Below, one piece after another: positions 16,398 to 25,814 of a DNA stretch of 64,000 nt (the stretch's first letter is position 1; every line of letters begins with the position of its first letter). Origin of the DNA: Leifsonia williamsii (lineage in GTDB: Bacteria > Actinomycetota > Actinomycetes > Actinomycetales > Microbacteriaceae); assembly GCF_030433685.1 (NCBI RefSeq), contig NZ_JAROCF010000001.1:2976001-3040000 (forward strand). Reading direction: 5' to 3'. A program made the translations under genes and the position numbers. The notes beneath the pieces were generated by a model. It was not told the DNA's origin, did no database searches, and saw only the letters and a list, made by a program, of their open reading frames with translations.

Positions 16398-17264
16398 ATG
16401 ACTGCGCAGAAGCATGCGATCGGCATCGACATCGGCGGAACGGGGATCAAGGGGGCGCTGGTCGACCTCGAGTCCGGTGAGCTGCTGAGCGACCGGATCA
16501 AGCTGCCCACCCCCGACGGCGGCAAGCCGGACGGGATCGTCGAGGTGACGAAGGAGATCGTCGACCAGCTCGCCGCCCAGGCGCCCGACGTCCCGGTCGG
16601 GGTGTGCTTCCCGGCGATCGTGAGCCACGGCGTCACGATGTCGGCGGCGAACGTGTCGAAGAAGTGGATCGGCCTCGACGCCGAGGAGCTGTTCGAGAAG
16701 TCGCTCGGCCGCGACATCCACTTCGTCAACGACGCCGATGCGGCCGGGTACGCCGAGACGCGGTTCGGGGCGGCGAAGGACAAGGACGGCCTGGTCATCA
16801 TGACCACGCTCGGCACCGGCATCGGATCGGCCCTCATCTACGACGGCGTGCTGATCCCGAACGCGGAGCTCGGGCACCTGGAGATCGACGGCCACGACGC
16901 GGAGTCCCGCGCGGCCTACTCGGCGAAGGAGCGCGAGGACCTCAGCTGGGAGAAGTGGGCGAAGCGCCTGCAGAAGTACTACTCGACGGTCGAGTTCCTG
17001 TTCACCCCCGACCTGTTCATCGTGGGCGGCGGCGTCTCGAAGAACTACGAGTCGTTCCTCCCGCTGCTCGACCTGAAGACGCCGATCGTGCCGGCCGTGC
17101 ACCGCAACAACGCGGGCATCCTCGGCGCCGCGGCGCTCGCGGTCCGCGGCGAGCGCCGGGAGGCCGGCGCGCGCGGACGCACGGCTGAGGTCGGCACTCC
17201 GTCCGAGGGCGAGGCGGAGAAGGACAACGCGGAGAAGGGCAAGGCCGAGAAGGCCACTGCCTGA
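16398..17264 (+). CDS. ppgK: Polyphosphate glucokinase
   Basis: PpgK phosphorylates glucose using polyphosphate (and often ATP), the main glucose-trapping step in many actinobacteria that lack a glucose PTS. The 288-residue ROK-family protein has the phosphate motif IGIDIGGTGIKGALV (residues 7-21), TTLGTGIGSAL, the sugar-binding ELGHLEIDG, and the PpgK-specific YYSTVEFLFTPDLFIVGGGVS near the C-terminus. The ROK zinc-site cysteines are absent, as usual for this subfamily. After about residue 255 there is a charged tail with Glu-Lys-Ala repeats (EKGKAEKATA), beyond the normal domain. It precedes kdpD by 23 nt. Confidence 0.93.
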   Translation: MTAQKHAIGIDIGGTGIKGALVDLESGELLSDRIKLPTPDGGKPDGIVEVTKEIVDQLAAQAPDVPVGVCFPAIVSHGVTMSAANVSKKWIGLDAEELFEKSLGRDIHFVNDADAAGYAETRFGAAKDKDGLVIMTTLGTGIGSALIYDGVLIPNAELGHLEIDGHDAESRAAYSAKEREDLSWEKWAKRLQKYYSTVEFLFTPDLFIVGGGVSKNYESFLPLLDLKTPIVPAVHRNNAGILGAAALAVRGERREAGARGRTAEVGTPSEGEAEKDNAEKGKAEKATA

Positions 17265-17287
17265 GCACCGACGTACGGGTATCGACG

Positions 17288-19816
17288 ATGCCTCGTGGCC
17301 GCCTGCGGGTGATGCTCGGCGCCGCGCCCGGTGTGGGCAAGACCTACGCCATGCTCGAGGAGGGCAGGAGGCTGCGCGACCTGGGCACGGACGTGGTCGT
17401 CGCCGTCGCCGAGACGCACGAGCGCGCCGCGACCGCCGCCCTGCTCGACGGGCTGGAGGTGCTCCCCCGCCGCCGCATCGATCACCGCGGCGTCACGCTC
17501 GCCGAACTCGACCTCGACGCCGTGCTCGCCCGTCGGCCGCAGCTCGCCCTGGTCGACGAGCTCGCGCACACCAACGCGCCCGGCTCGGCCAACGAGAAGC
17601 GCTGGCAGGATGTGGAGGCGATGCTCGCCGCGGGCATCGACGTCACCTCCACCGTCAACATCCAACACATCGCGTCGCTCATCGACGTGGTCGAGCAGAT
17701 CACCGGCGCGCGGCAGCGTGAGACCGTTCCCGACGCGGTGCTGCGCGCCGCCGATCAGATCGAGCTGGTCGATCTCGCTCCGCAGGCGTTGCGCGACCGG
17801 CTCGCCGAGGGGCTGGTCTATCCGACCGCCCGCATCGACGCTGCGCTGTCGAACTACTTCCGGCTAGGCAACCTCACTGCGCTGCGCGAGCTGGCCCTGC
17901 TGTGGCTGGCCGACGAGGTGGACAGCGCCCTGCAGCGCTACCGCGCCGAACACGGCATCGCGGGCACCTGGGAGGCGCGCGAGCGCGTCGTCGTCGCCCT
18001 CACCGGCGGCCCGGAAGGGCAGACGCTGCTGCGCCGCGGCGCCAGGATCGCCGCGCGTGCGGCGGGCGGCGAGCTGCTCGCGGTGCACGTCACCGGCCAG
18101 GACGGCCTGCGCGAGTCGACCCCCGGTGCGCTCGCGGAGCAGCGCGCCCTTGTGGAGCAGCTCGGCGGCACCTACCACCAGGTCGTCGGCGACGACATCC
18201 CACGCGCCCTGGTGGCCTTCGCCAGGGCCGAGAACGCGACTCAGCTCGTCATCGGCGTCTCCCGCCGCAGCAGGCTCTCGGCGCTGCTGACCGGGCCGGG
18301 CATCGGCGCGACCGTCATCCGGGAGTCCGGCGACATCGACGTGCACATCGTGTCGCACTCGCGCGCGGGCGGGAGGTTCAGCCTCCCGCGTCCCCGCGGC
18401 GGACTGACCGTGCGGCGGCGCGTGTACGGCTTCGTGCTGGCCGTGATCGGCGGGCCGCTGCTGACCCTGCTGCTGACGAGCCTCCGCTCGCCGGAGTCGA
18501 TGACCGCCGACGTGCTGAGCTACCAGCTGCTCGTCGTGGTGGTCGCCCTCGTCGGCGGGATCTGGCCGGCGGTCTTCGCCGCGCTGCTCTCGGGGCTGAC
18601 CCTCGACTACTTCTTCGTGGAGCCGCTCTACACGATCACCGTCGGGGAGCCGCTGCACGTGGTGGCGCTGCTGCTGTACGTGGTGATCGCCGTGCTCGTC
18701 AGCATCGTGGTCGATCAGGCGGCGCGCCGGACGCGGGTCGCACAGCGCGCGGCGGCCGAGGCCGAGCTTCTCGCGACCGTCGCCGGCGGGGTCATCCGCG
18801 GCGAGGACGCGCTGCAGGCACTCGTCACGCGCACCAGGGAGGCGTTCGGGCTGGCCGGCGTGCGCCTCCTCGTCGGCGGCGAGGTGGTCACGGCCGACGG
18901 CGAGCCCGCCGAGCCCGCGCTCACCCGCACGGTGCCGCTGGGCGACCGCGGCACGCTGGAGCTGTCGGGCCGCGAACTCGAGGCCGCCGACCGCCGCCTC
19001 CTCGCCGCCATCGTCGCGCAGCTCGACGCGGCGCTCGAACACCGGGACCTCGCGGCGACCGCCGGCGAGCTGGCCCCGCTGGCCGAGGCCGACCGGGTGC
19101 GCAGCGCGCTGCTCGCGGCGGTCGGGCACGACTTGCGGAGCCCGCTCGCCTCCGCCACCGCGGCGGTCAGCACGCTCCGGCAGACCGGGCTCGCGCTCAG
19201 CGACGCCGACAGGGACGAGCTGCTCGCGACCGCCGACGAGAGCCTCCACGGCCTCGCAGCGCTCGTGACGAACCTGCTCGACGCGAGCCGGGTGGAGGCG
19301 GGCGTGCTGGGGGTCTCGCTCGCCCCGACCGAGCTCGACGACGTCGTGCCGCCCGCCCTCGACGAGCTCGCTCTCGGCCCCGGGCAGGTGGAGCTCGACC
19401 TGCCCGCCGACGTGCCGCCGCTCCTCGCCGACGGCGTGCTGCTGCAGCGCGTGCTCGTCAACCTGCTGGGCAACGCCGTCCGCTACTCCCCCGCCGACCG
19501 CCCTCCGGTCATCGCCGCGAGCGAGTTCGGCGGCACGGTGCAGCTGCGGGTGATCGACCACGGCCCCGGCATCCCCGCCGAGCGTCGCGACGCCGTCTTC
19601 CTGCCGTTCCAGCGCCTCGGCGACACCGACAACGACAGCGGCATCGGGCTCGGCCTCGCGCTGTCGAAGGGCTTCGTGGAGGGCATGGGCGGCACCCTCG
19701 AGGCCGAGGACACCCCGGGCGGCGGCCTCACCATGGTCGTCGCCCTGCCCGCGGCGGCCGGCCCGACCGCGACGCGATCAGCACCCCCAGCGACCGACGG
19801 AGAGGACCAGGCGTGA
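17288..19816 (+). CDS. kdpD: Osmosensitive K+ sensor histidine kinase KdpD
   Basis: Domains in the 842 residues: KdpD N-terminal domain with a P-loop (GAAPGVGKT, 11-19) and DELAHTNAPGS, a universal-stress-like domain (about 230-360), four membrane helices of the DUF4118 type (about 385-485), and a GAF-like region. A histidine kinase follows, with phospho-acceptor His614 (VGHDLRSPLAS) and ATPase boxes (NLLGNAVRYS, DHGPGIP, GIGLGLALSKGF). It senses K+/turgor and phosphorylates KdpE. The gene overlaps kdpE by 4 nt (GTGA). The kdpFABC pump genes are not adjacent: ppgK is upstream and rnpB downstream. The system therefore acts on a distant operon or on other targets. Confidence 0.93.
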   Translation: MPRGRLRVMLGAAPGVGKTYAMLEEGRRLRDLGTDVVVAVAETHERAATAALLDGLEVLPRRRIDHRGVTLAELDLDAVLARRPQLALVDELAHTNAPGSANEKRWQDVEAMLAAGIDVTSTVNIQHIASLIDVVEQITGARQRETVPDAVLRAADQIELVDLAPQALRDRLAEGLVYPTARIDAALSNYFRLGNLTALRELALLWLADEVDSALQRYRAEHGIAGTWEARERVVVALTGGPEGQTLLRRGARIAARAAGGELLAVHVTGQDGLRESTPGALAEQRALVEQLGGTYHQVVGDDIPRALVAFARAENATQLVIGVSRRSRLSALLTGPGIGATVIRESGDIDVHIVSHSRAGGRFSLPRPRGGLTVRRRVYGFVLAVIGGPLLTLLLTSLRSPESMTADVLSYQLLVVVVALVGGIWPAVFAALLSGLTLDYFFVEPLYTITVGEPLHVVALLLYVVIAVLVSIVVDQAARRTRVAQRAAAEAELLATVAGGVIRGEDALQALVTRTREAFGLAGVRLLVGGEVVTADGEPAEPALTRTVPLGDRGTLELSGRELEAADRRLLAAIVAQLDAALEHRDLAATAGELAPLAEADRVRSALLAAVGHDLRSPLASATAAVSTLRQTGLALSDADRDELLATADESLHGLAALVTNLLDASRVEAGVLGVSLAPTELDDVVPPALDELALGPGQVELDLPADVPPLLADGVLLQRVLVNLLGNAVRYSPADRPPVIAASEFGGTVQLRVIDHGPGIPAERRDAVFLPFQRLGDTDNDSGIGLGLALSKGFVEGMGGTLEAEDTPGGGLTMVVALPAAAGPTATRSAPPATDGEDQA

Positions 19817-20502
19817 AGATCCTCATCGCCGACGACGACGGCCAGATGCTCCGCGCCCTGCGCATCCTGCTCAGCGCGCACGGCTACGAGGTGCTCACCG
19901 CCGCGACCGGTGCGGAGGCGCTGGCCCAGGCGGTCGAGCACCACCCCGATCTCGTCATGCTCGACCTGGGCATGCCAGAGCTCGACGGCATCGAGGTCAT
20001 CCAGGGGCTCCGCGGCTGGACGGCGGTGCCGATCCTCGTCGTCTCCGGACGCACCGGTTCGGCCGACAAGGTCGACGCCCTCGACGCCGGCGCCGACGAC
20101 TACGTGACCAAGCCCTTCGCGGCCGACGAGCTGCTGGCGCGCATCCGTGCCCTGACCCGGCGGCAGGCCGGCCCGGCCGACGAGCCGGTCGTGCGCTTCG
20201 GCGACGTCGCCGTCGACCTCGCCGCCCGCCAGGTGACCAGGGCGACGCCCGACGGCGAGCAGTCCGTGCGGCTGACGCCGACCGAATGGGCGCTGCTGGA
20301 GGTGCTGCTGCGCAACCCGCGCCGGCTCGTGACCCGCCAGGCGCTGCTGACCCAGGTGTGGGGGCCGCAGTTCACGCGCGACACCGGGTACCTCCGGCTC
20401 TACCTCGCACAGCTGCGCAAGAAGCTGGAGCCGGAGCCCTCGCACCCGCGTTACCTGCTGACGGAGGCGGGGATGGGGTACCGGTTCGTGCCCGACGCCT
20501 GA
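19813..20502 (+). CDS. kdpE: Response regulator KdpE (OmpR/PhoB family)
   Basis: The 229-residue protein has a receiver domain with the acidic pocket (IADDD), phospho-acceptor Asp51 (VMLDLGMP), the conserved Thr/Ser and the VTKPF lysine near residue 100. A winged-helix DNA-binding domain follows (about 130-229, with LTPTEWALLEVLLRNP and DTGYLRLYLAQLRKKLE). Its GTG start overlaps the kdpD stop, so the pair is translated together. It presumably activates kdpFABC elsewhere. It converges on the RNase P RNA gene, 19 nt away, with no clear hairpin between. Confidence 0.94.
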   Translation: MKILIADDDGQMLRALRILLSAHGYEVLTAATGAEALAQAVEHHPDLVMLDLGMPELDGIEVIQGLRGWTAVPILVVSGRTGSADKVDALDAGADDYVTKPFAADELLARIRALTRRQAGPADEPVVRFGDVAVDLAARQVTRATPDGEQSVRLTPTEWALLEVLLRNPRRLVTRQALLTQVWGPQFTRDTGYLRLYLAQLRKKLEPEPSHPRYLLTEAGMGYRFVPDA

Positions 20503-20521
20503 GCGGCACGAGGCAGGAAGG

Positions 20522-20894
20522 GAATGGGCCGGCTGATACGCCGGGTTCTGTCACGGCGCGGGAAGCGCCGCGGACGGCCATCTATCTCGGAGCGACGTTG
20601 CCGCCGCCCTCCAGCGGTCTACCCGGGGACTCGGCGAGCAGCCTCGTCGTCCCCTGTCTGACCTTGCTCCGGGCGAGGTTTACACAGCCGGCCGGGTCAC
20701 CCCGGTCGCTGGTGGTCTCTTACACCACCGTTTCACCCTTACCGCGGGCCGAGGCCCGTGGCGGTCTGCTCTCTGTTGCACTGTCTCGCGGGTCACCCCG
20801 GGTGGGCGTTACCCACCGCCCTGCTCTGCGGAGCCCGGACGTTCCTCGGCGGCCCGCTCACGCGGACCGACGCGACCGTCTTGCCGACCCATTC
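20522..20894 (-). ncRNA. rnpB: RNase P RNA (type A)
   Basis: The catalytic RNA that matures tRNA 5' ends. The minus strand carries the universally conserved blocks in order: GAGGAACGTCCGGGC, GGGTAACGCCCACCC followed by the AGTGCAACAGAGAG region, GGTAAGGGTGAAACGGTG, AGATAGATGGCCGTC and ACAGAACCCGGCGTATC. The ends are set by the P1 helix, GAATGGGTCGGC at the 5' end pairing with GCCGGCCCATTC at the 3' end (one G-U pair), giving about 373 nt. Exact ends are uncertain by a few bases. Confidence 0.95.
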
Positions 20895-20931
20895 CGCCAT
20901 CAACGATAGCGCAGCGGGCTCGGGAGGCCGC

Positions 20932-21666
20932 CTACAGGCCCGAGTCCTCGCCGCGCACCAGGATGGCGCCGCTGTCCGGGCACAGCACGACGTCGTCTGC
21001 GGCGGCACGTCGGATCTCGGACAGGTCGGACTCGGTCAGCTTGACGTTCGAGCCCATCGAGACGCCGCGCACCAGCGCCGCGGCGCCGAGCCCGTACCGC
21101 GCGCGCTGGCGCTCGTAGAGCTCGATCAGGTCGGCGGGCAGCGCGCCCGCGATGGTGGCACGGTCCGTCGCCAGCGCCTCCCGCTGCGCGTTCAGCTTGC
21201 CGGCCTCCTCGTCGCGTGCGGCCTCCAGCGCGGCGATCCGCTCGTCCTGCTCGGCACGCTCGGCGTCGACCGCGGCGAGCGCCTTCTCGAGGTCCTCGAC
21301 GCGCTGCATCACGGTCAGCTCGATCTCCTCGAGGTCGCTCTGCCGCTTGGCGAGGGAGGCCAGCTCGGCCTCGAGCGCCTGCACGTCCTTGACCGAGGCG
21401 GTGTGCTGCACACGCTCGTTGTCGCGGGCGACCCGCGCCTCCACCAGCTTCACGTCGGACTCGACGCGGCCGAGTTCGGCGCGGGCGTCCTCCAGCTCGC
21501 CGGTCGCCGCGATCCAGCGGGCGCGGAGCGCCTCGACCTCGGGCTGCAGGGCGGCCAGCTCCTTCGCCTGCGGGAGGCTGGAGGCGGCGTGGGCGAGCTG
21601 CGCGAGGCGCGTGTCGGCGGCCTGGAGGCGCAGGAGCTCGTTCTGGTCGGCGGGGCTGGCTTTCAC
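20932..21666 (-). CDS. Coiled-coil protein with a degenerate C4-type zinc-ribbon tail
   Basis: The 244-residue protein is a long coiled coil (about 8-170) with a small C-terminal domain. The architecture and the C-terminal pattern (DDVVLCPDSGAILVRGEDSGL region) match the family annotated 'C4-type zinc ribbon domain-containing protein', often next to Nif3-like genes. The zinc site is gone: the first CxxC is replaced by GVSMGSNVKL (201-210) and the second keeps only Cys229 (CPDSG). The function is unknown even in intact relatives. The GTG start at 21666 follows GGGAG at a long 9-nt spacing. It lies 64 nt after the Nif3-like gene on the same strand. Confidence 0.75.
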   Translation of the reverse strand: MKASPADQNELLRLQAADTRLAQLAHAASSLPQAKELAALQPEVEALRARWIAATGELEDARAELGRVESDVKLVEARVARDNERVQHTASVKDVQALEAELASLAKRQSDLEEIELTVMQRVEDLEKALAAVDAERAEQDERIAALEAARDEEAGKLNAQREALATDRATIAGALPADLIELYERQRARYGLGAAALVRGVSMGSNVKLTESDLSEIRRAAADDVVLCPDSGAILVRGEDSGL

Positions 21667-21730
21667 GGTGCGGTGCTCCCTGGTCGGGGTGGATCTGGAT
21701 CGTATGGAGTTCTGGAGGCCGCGCGAGCGG

Positions 21731-22549
21731 TCATTGCAGGATCGCGAAGTCCCACGGGTCGGTGCGCAGCTCGCTGACGACGACCTCGACGCCGGGGAGC
21801 GCCGCGCGCAGCTGCTCGGCCGCGGTGTCGAGCCACAGCCACTCGCTGGCCCAGTGCGACACGTCGAGCAGGGCGGGGCCTCCGCCCATCGCCGCCTGTT
21901 CGCGGGCCTCGGACGCCGGGTGGTGCCGCAGGTCGGCGGTGATGTAGACGTCGGAGCCGCGCACGGCCTCCGATCCGAGCAGCGAGTCGCCCGCACCGCC
22001 GCAGACGGCGACGCGCGAGACCGGCTGGTGGTAGTCGCCGGACGCACGGACGCCGCCGGCGGTCGGAGGAAGGATGTCGGCGAGCGCCCGCGCCAGCGCG
22101 CCGAGCGTGGTCGGCTCTGCCAGCGTGCCGACGCGACCGATGCCGGTCACGCCGTCGGCGGCGGGCGCGATGGGCGCGGTGTCGTGCAGGCCCAGCCGGC
22201 CGGCGAGGACCGCACTCGTGCCGTCGGCGACCACGTCGGCGTTGGTGTGCGCGGCGATCAGGGCGCAGTCGTTGCGGATCAGGCGGGCGAGCAGCGCGCC
22301 CTTGTAGCGGTCCTCCGCGACGCTCGTCACCCCGCGCAGCAGCAGCGGGTGGTGGGCGAGGAGGAGGTCGGCGTTCGTCTCGACGGCCTCGTCGACGGTC
22401 GCGGCGACGGCGTCGACGGCGAGCAGGATGCGCTCGACCGGGGCAGCAGGGTCGCCGGCGACGAGACCGGGCGCGTCCCAGCTCTCGGCGCCCGAGAGCG
22501 GCCACAGGCGCTCGACGGTCTCGCGGACGGAGCTGACGGTGTGCGGCAC
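21731..22549 (-). CDS. Nif3-like dinuclear metal-centre hydrolase family protein
   Basis: The 272 residues carry the Nif3/YbgI/YqfO metal ligands: LLAHHPLLLRG, IAAHTNADV and DVSHWASEWLW near the C-terminus. Members form toroidal hexamers with a di-metal site; proposed roles include GTP cyclohydrolase-like activity, but the physiological function is unsettled. There is no YqfO-type insert domain. GTG 22549 is chosen because a TAGGCT -10 box ends exactly 7 nt before it; an in-frame start at 22621 lacks signals. It is likely co-transcribed with the coiled-coil protein, an association known across actinobacteria. Confidence 0.85.
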   Translation of the reverse strand: MPHTVSSVRETVERLWPLSGAESWDAPGLVAGDPAAPVERILLAVDAVAATVDEAVETNADLLLAHHPLLLRGVTSVAEDRYKGALLARLIRNDCALIAAHTNADVVADGTSAVLAGRLGLHDTAPIAPAADGVTGIGRVGTLAEPTTLGALARALADILPPTAGGVRASGDYHQPVSRVAVCGGAGDSLLGSEAVRGSDVYITADLRHHPASEAREQAAMGGGPALLDVSHWASEWLWLDTAAEQLRAALPGVEVVVSELRTDPWDFAILQ

Positions 22550-22556
22550 GGGATAG

Positions 22557-22562
22557 AGCCTA
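22557..22562 (-). promoter_or_regulatory. -10 box (TAGGCT), leaderless Nif3-like gene promoter
   Basis: TAGGCT on the minus strand ends 7 nt before the GTG at 22549. Confidence 0.45.
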
Positions 22563-22640
22563 CGGGATGCGCCCCGGACGAGTACCCCTCGACCGTGCCG
22601 TTCAGCGTGCCCGGTCGGCATGCCCGTGCGGCCTGCCCGT

Positions 22641-24938
22641 TCAGCCGAGCACGCGCTCCTGTCGGCGCACGGCCGGGATGCCCGCGACCATCGGCGTCAG
22701 CAGGCCGAGCGCGAGCGCCGCTGGCACGCCGATGTCGGTCGCGCCGAGCCCGGCGGTGGTGTCGACGCCCGCCAGCCGGAAGAGGTATCCCTCCCACGCC
22801 AGCCACGGCACGTCGGAGGAGACCAGGCCGAAGCCGACGACGCTCCCGACGACGAGCATCCCCAGGTTCACCCAGCGCCAGTCGGGATAGACCCCGCCCC
22901 GCTCGAGCAGCGACGGCTGGTGGAAGCGCCGCATCCGCAGCATCATCTCCCCGGCGAAGATGCCCGACCAGGCCGCGATCGGCACCGACAGCGCGGTCGG
23001 GATGCCGCGGATCAGCCCGGCGAGGTCGGTCACCGTCAGCGCGAGGCCGGCGCCCGCGAGCGCGATGGCGCCCGCCGTGACGAGCGTGCTCCACCGTCTC
23101 CCGAGCCGCACCCCGAGTGCGTCGAGGGTGAAGCCGGCCGAGTAGCAGGTGAGCACGAGCGCCGAGATCAGGCTGAGCACGACCGACAGGAGCAGCGCCA
23201 CGGCGAACCACCAGGGCAGGCCGAGCCGGGCGAGCGCGCCGACCGGGTCGCGGGCCAGGCCGACCGCGAGCTCGGGGCTCGACGCGGCGAGGAGGCCGCC
23301 ATACGACACCAGGACGAGCGGCGGCACCGCGGCGCCGAAGGTCGCCCACAGCATCCCCGTCGCCCCCGACGACGTCGGCCGCTGGTAGCGGGCGACCTCG
23401 GCGCTGCTCATGGCCCACGCCAGTCCGAGGTAGCTGAACACGATGACGGCGCCGGTGATGACGTGCGTCCACAGCGCGTCGGGGAAGGCGAGGGCGCTTC
23501 CCACGTCGACCTGCGGCCAGGTCGCCGCGATCACGATCACGATGAGCACCGCGGAGGCGATGGTGAGCACGAGCTGCACCCGCGCGACGAGCGCGTACCC
23601 GAACCAGGCGATCACCCCCGCGACCGCGATCGCGAGGACCAGCGCGACGGAGGTCCACACGACCGGCCCGCTCGCCCAGCCCTGGGCGACGGCGAGCGAG
23701 CCGGCGGCCGTCCCGGCGAGCCACAGCAGCACGGCGCCCCAGAAGAGCTTGACCAGGAGAGCCAGCACGGTCGGCACGATGTTGCCCAGCATCCCGAAGG
23801 TCGCCCGCGACACCACCATCGTCGGCTGCCCGCTCCACTTGCCGGCGAGCGTCCCCAGCCCGAGGGGCAGGAACGAGAGCGCGACGCCGACGAGCGTGGC
23901 GACGAGCAGCTGGCGGAGGCTCAGGCCCAGCGTGAACAAGGTCGCCCCGACCCCGACCGAGATGAGGGAGGAGGTCGCGGCGAACCACAGCCAGAACAGC
24001 CGGGAGGCCCGCCCCACCCGCCGGTCGAGCGGCGACGCCTCCAGGTCGGTGGTCTCTGGCACGAACAGCGGCGGCGGCGTCGGCTCGACCCCCGAGAGCA
24101 CGGCCTCGTCGTCGAGGAGCCGGCGGGAGGCCAGCGGCGCGTGCTCGGCCTGCGCGACGTCGTCGGCGTCGTCGGCCACGTCGCGGTCGATGTGGTCGCC
24201 GGGCGCGGTGGCGGGGCCAAGCGTGTGCGTCGTGATCGGGCCGGAGGCGGTGGAGGTGGAGGTGGCGGTCGCGGTCGCGGCGGACAGCGGGACCGGCTCG
24301 ACGGACTCGGGCGTCGGTGCTGGCGCGGCAGGCGGCTCGGCGCTCGCGGTCGTGGCGATGCTCAGCGAAGGGACGTGCGGAGGCTCGACCTCGGCGGGCG
24401 GCTCCGGCTCGGACTCCACCGCAGCTTCAGGCCCCACCGCAGCTTCAGGCTCGACCGCAGGTTCAGGCTCGACCGCAGGTTCAGGCTCGACCGCAGGTTC
24501 AGGCTCCGGCGCCGGTGGCACCACCGGGATGACACCTGTCGCACCCGCGACCCACGGGCTGAAGGTCGGCTGCGGCCCGGTCCGCTCCCGCCGCACGGGC
24601 AGATCCTCGAAGCTGATGGCCACCGTGGGCGGCCCGACCCAGCTCTCCCCGTCCTCCTCGTCAGCCTCCTGCACCTCCTCAACCGGCGCGTCCTCCACCG
24701 GCTCGGGCTCCGCCGCCAGGTCCACCGGCTCCGGTTCCGGCGGCGCCACAGCCGCCACCGGCTCGGCCTCGCCCACCGCCTCCGGCCCGGGAGCCGTCGC
24801 CGCATGCCGCGGCTCCCGCCGCAGCGCGTACGCGCCCGTGATGATGGGGATCGCCGAGGTGATCCGCGCGACCTCCTGCTCGAGGGCGCTGGCCAGCTCG
24901 TCATCGCTGTGACGATCGCCGCCGGGTGCCCGCTCCAT
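22641..24938 (-). CDS. NCS1-type purine/cytosine permease with a ~310-residue N-terminal extension
   Basis: Residues 314-765 form a normal-sized NCS1 transporter with about 12 membrane helices (for example [20 protein letters not shown] and [21 protein letters not shown]), expected to import nucleobases with a cation. Residues 1-313 are unusual: hydrophilic, very rich in Pro, Glu, Ala and Ser, probably disordered and cytosolic, with a tandem PEPAVE repeat at about 143-178 and one compact segment at about 99-135 ([16 protein letters not shown]). A TAGGGT -10 box ends 6 nt before the ATG, so this long form appears to be the real start. It is divergent from thyA, which also uses nucleotide-pathway substrates; a functional link is inference. 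Confidence 0.8.
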   Translation of the reverse strand: MERAPGGDRHSDDELASALEQEVARITSAIPIITGAYALRREPRHAATAPGPEAVGEAEPVAAVAPPEPEPVDLAAEPEPVEDAPVEEVQEADEEDGESWVGPPTVAISFEDLPVRRERTGPQPTFSPWVAGATGVIPVVPPAPEPEPAVEPEPAVEPEPAVEPEAAVGPEAAVESEPEPPAEVEPPHVPSLSIATTASAEPPAAPAPTPESVEPVPLSAATATATSTSTASGPITTHTLGPATAPGDHIDRDVADDADDVAQAEHAPLASRRLLDDEAVLSGVEPTPPPLFVPETTDLEASPLDRRVGRASRLFWLWFAATSSLISVGVGATLFTLGLSLRQLLVATLVGVALSFLPLGLGTLAGKWSGQPTMVVSRATFGMLGNIVPTVLALLVKLFWGAVLLWLAGTAAGSLAVAQGWASGPVVWTSVALVLAIAVAGVIAWFGYALVARVQLVLTIASAVLIVIVIAATWPQVDVGSALAFPDALWTHVITGAVIVFSYLGLAWAMSSAEVARYQRPTSSGATGMLWATFGAAVPPLVLVSYGGLLAASSPELAVGLARDPVGALARLGLPWWFAVALLLSVVLSLISALVLTCYSAGFTLDALGVRLGRRWSTLVTAGAIALAGAGLALTVTDLAGLIRGIPTALSVPIAAWSGIFAGEMMLRMRRFHQPSLLERGGVYPDWRWVNLGMLVVGSVVGFGLVSSDVPWLAWEGYLFRLAGVDTTAGLGATDIGVPAALALGLLTPMVAGIPAVRRQERVLG
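24421..24510 (+). repeat. 18-bp tandem repeat (five units) inside the permease gene
   Basis: Five consecutive 18-bp units (24421-24438, 24439-24456, 24457-24474, 24475-24492, and a diverged 24493-24510) encode the PEPAVE-type hexapeptide repeat on the minus strand. Units three and four are identical. Confidence 0.85.
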
Positions 24939-24944
24939 ACCGAA

Positions 24945-24950
24945 ACCCTA
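24945..24950 (-). promoter_or_regulatory. -10 box (TAGGGT), leaderless permease promoter
   Basis: TAGGGT ends 6 nt before the ATG at 24938 and supports the long N-terminal extension as translated. Confidence 0.45.
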
Positions 24951-24991
24951 CGACGCGCACCCGCACGGGGTCAGGGGGCCGTGTTCGGAAG

Positions 24992-24997
24992 TAGCAT
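24992..24997 (+). promoter_or_regulatory. -10 box (TAGCAT), leaderless thyA promoter
   Basis: TAGCAT ends 7 nt before the thyA ATG at 25005. Confidence 0.5.
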
Positions 24998-25004
24998 TCT
25001 CTCG

Positions 25005-25814
25005 ATGAGCGCGACGATCCCGACCCCGTACGAAGACCTGCTGCGCGATGTCCTCGCGACCGGCAGCCGCAAGTCCGACCGCACCGGCACCGGGACGCGC
25101 AGCGTCTTCGGCCGTCAGCTGCGGTTCGACCTCGCCGAGGGGTTCCCCCTCATCACGACCAAGCGCGTCCACTTCAAGTCGATCGCGTACGAGCTGCTGT
25201 GGTTCCTCCGCGGCGACAGCAACGTCCGCTGGCTGCAGGAGAACGGCGTCAGCATCTGGGACGAGTGGGCCGACGAGAACGGCGAGCTCGGACCGGTCTA
25301 CGGCGTCCAGTGGCGGTCGTGGCCGACCCCGGACGGCGGTCACATCGACCAGATCCAGCAGGTGATCGACACCCTCCGCCGCGACCCGGACTCCCGCCGC
25401 ATCATCGTGTCGGCCTGGAACGTCGCCGAGATCCCGGACATGGCGCTCGCCCCCTGCCACGCCCTGTTCCAGTTCTACGTTGCCGACGGCAAGCTCTCGT
25501 GCCAGCTCTACCAGCGCAGCGCCGACCTGTTCCTCGGCGTGCCGTTCAACATCGCCAGCTACGCGCTCCTCACGATGATGGTCGCCCAGCAGGTCGGCCT
25601 CGAGCCCGGCGAGTTCGTCTGGACCGGCGGCGACTGCCACATCTACGAGAACCACATGGAGCAGGTCGCCGAGCAGCTCACGCGCGACCCGTTCCCGGCT
25701 CCCCGCCTCCGCTTCGCCCGCACGCCGGAGAGCATCTTCGACTACCGGTACGAGGACTTCGTCGTCGAGGACTACCAGCACCACCCGGCCATCCGCGCCG
25801 CCGTCGCCGTATGA
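25005..25814 (+). CDS. thyA: Thymidylate synthase
   Basis: ThyA methylates dUMP to dTMP with methylene-tetrahydrofolate, which is oxidised to dihydrofolate. The 269 residues contain the nucleophile Cys151 ([10 protein letters not shown]), the phosphate-binding arginines ([11 protein letters not shown] and [11 protein letters not shown]), and [18 protein letters not shown]. Start [13 protein letters not shown] is placed at the ATG 7 nt after the -10 box; no ribosome-binding site is present. It overlaps folA as ATGA, which couples dihydrofolate production with its reduction. Confidence 0.97.
   Translation: MSATIPTPYEDLLRDVLATGSRKSDRTGTGTRSVFGRQLRFDLAEGFPLITTKRVHFKSIAYELLWFLRGDSNVRWLQENGVSIWDEWADENGELGPVYGVQWRSWPTPDGGHIDQIQQVIDTLRRDPDSRRIIVSAWNVAEIPDMALAPCHALFQFYVADGKLSCQLYQRSADLFLGVPFNIASYALLTMMVAQQVGLEPGEFVWTGGDCHIYENHMEQVAEQLTRDPFPAPRLRFARTPESIFDYRYEDFVVEDYQHHPAIRAAVAV

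Noticed and set aside
24421..24510. 18-bp direct repeats considered as a CRISPR or attachment-site array
   Set aside because: The units are contiguous without spacers, in frame, and encode a PEPAVE-type peptide repeat; this is a coding minisatellite.
22620..25814. Plus-strand open frame of over 1000 codons running into thyA, antisense to the permease
   Set aside because: Its product is low-complexity Arg/Gly/Ala/Asp typical of antisense frames in GC-rich DNA. Only the thyA part, from the ATG at 25005 with its -10 box, has family motifs.
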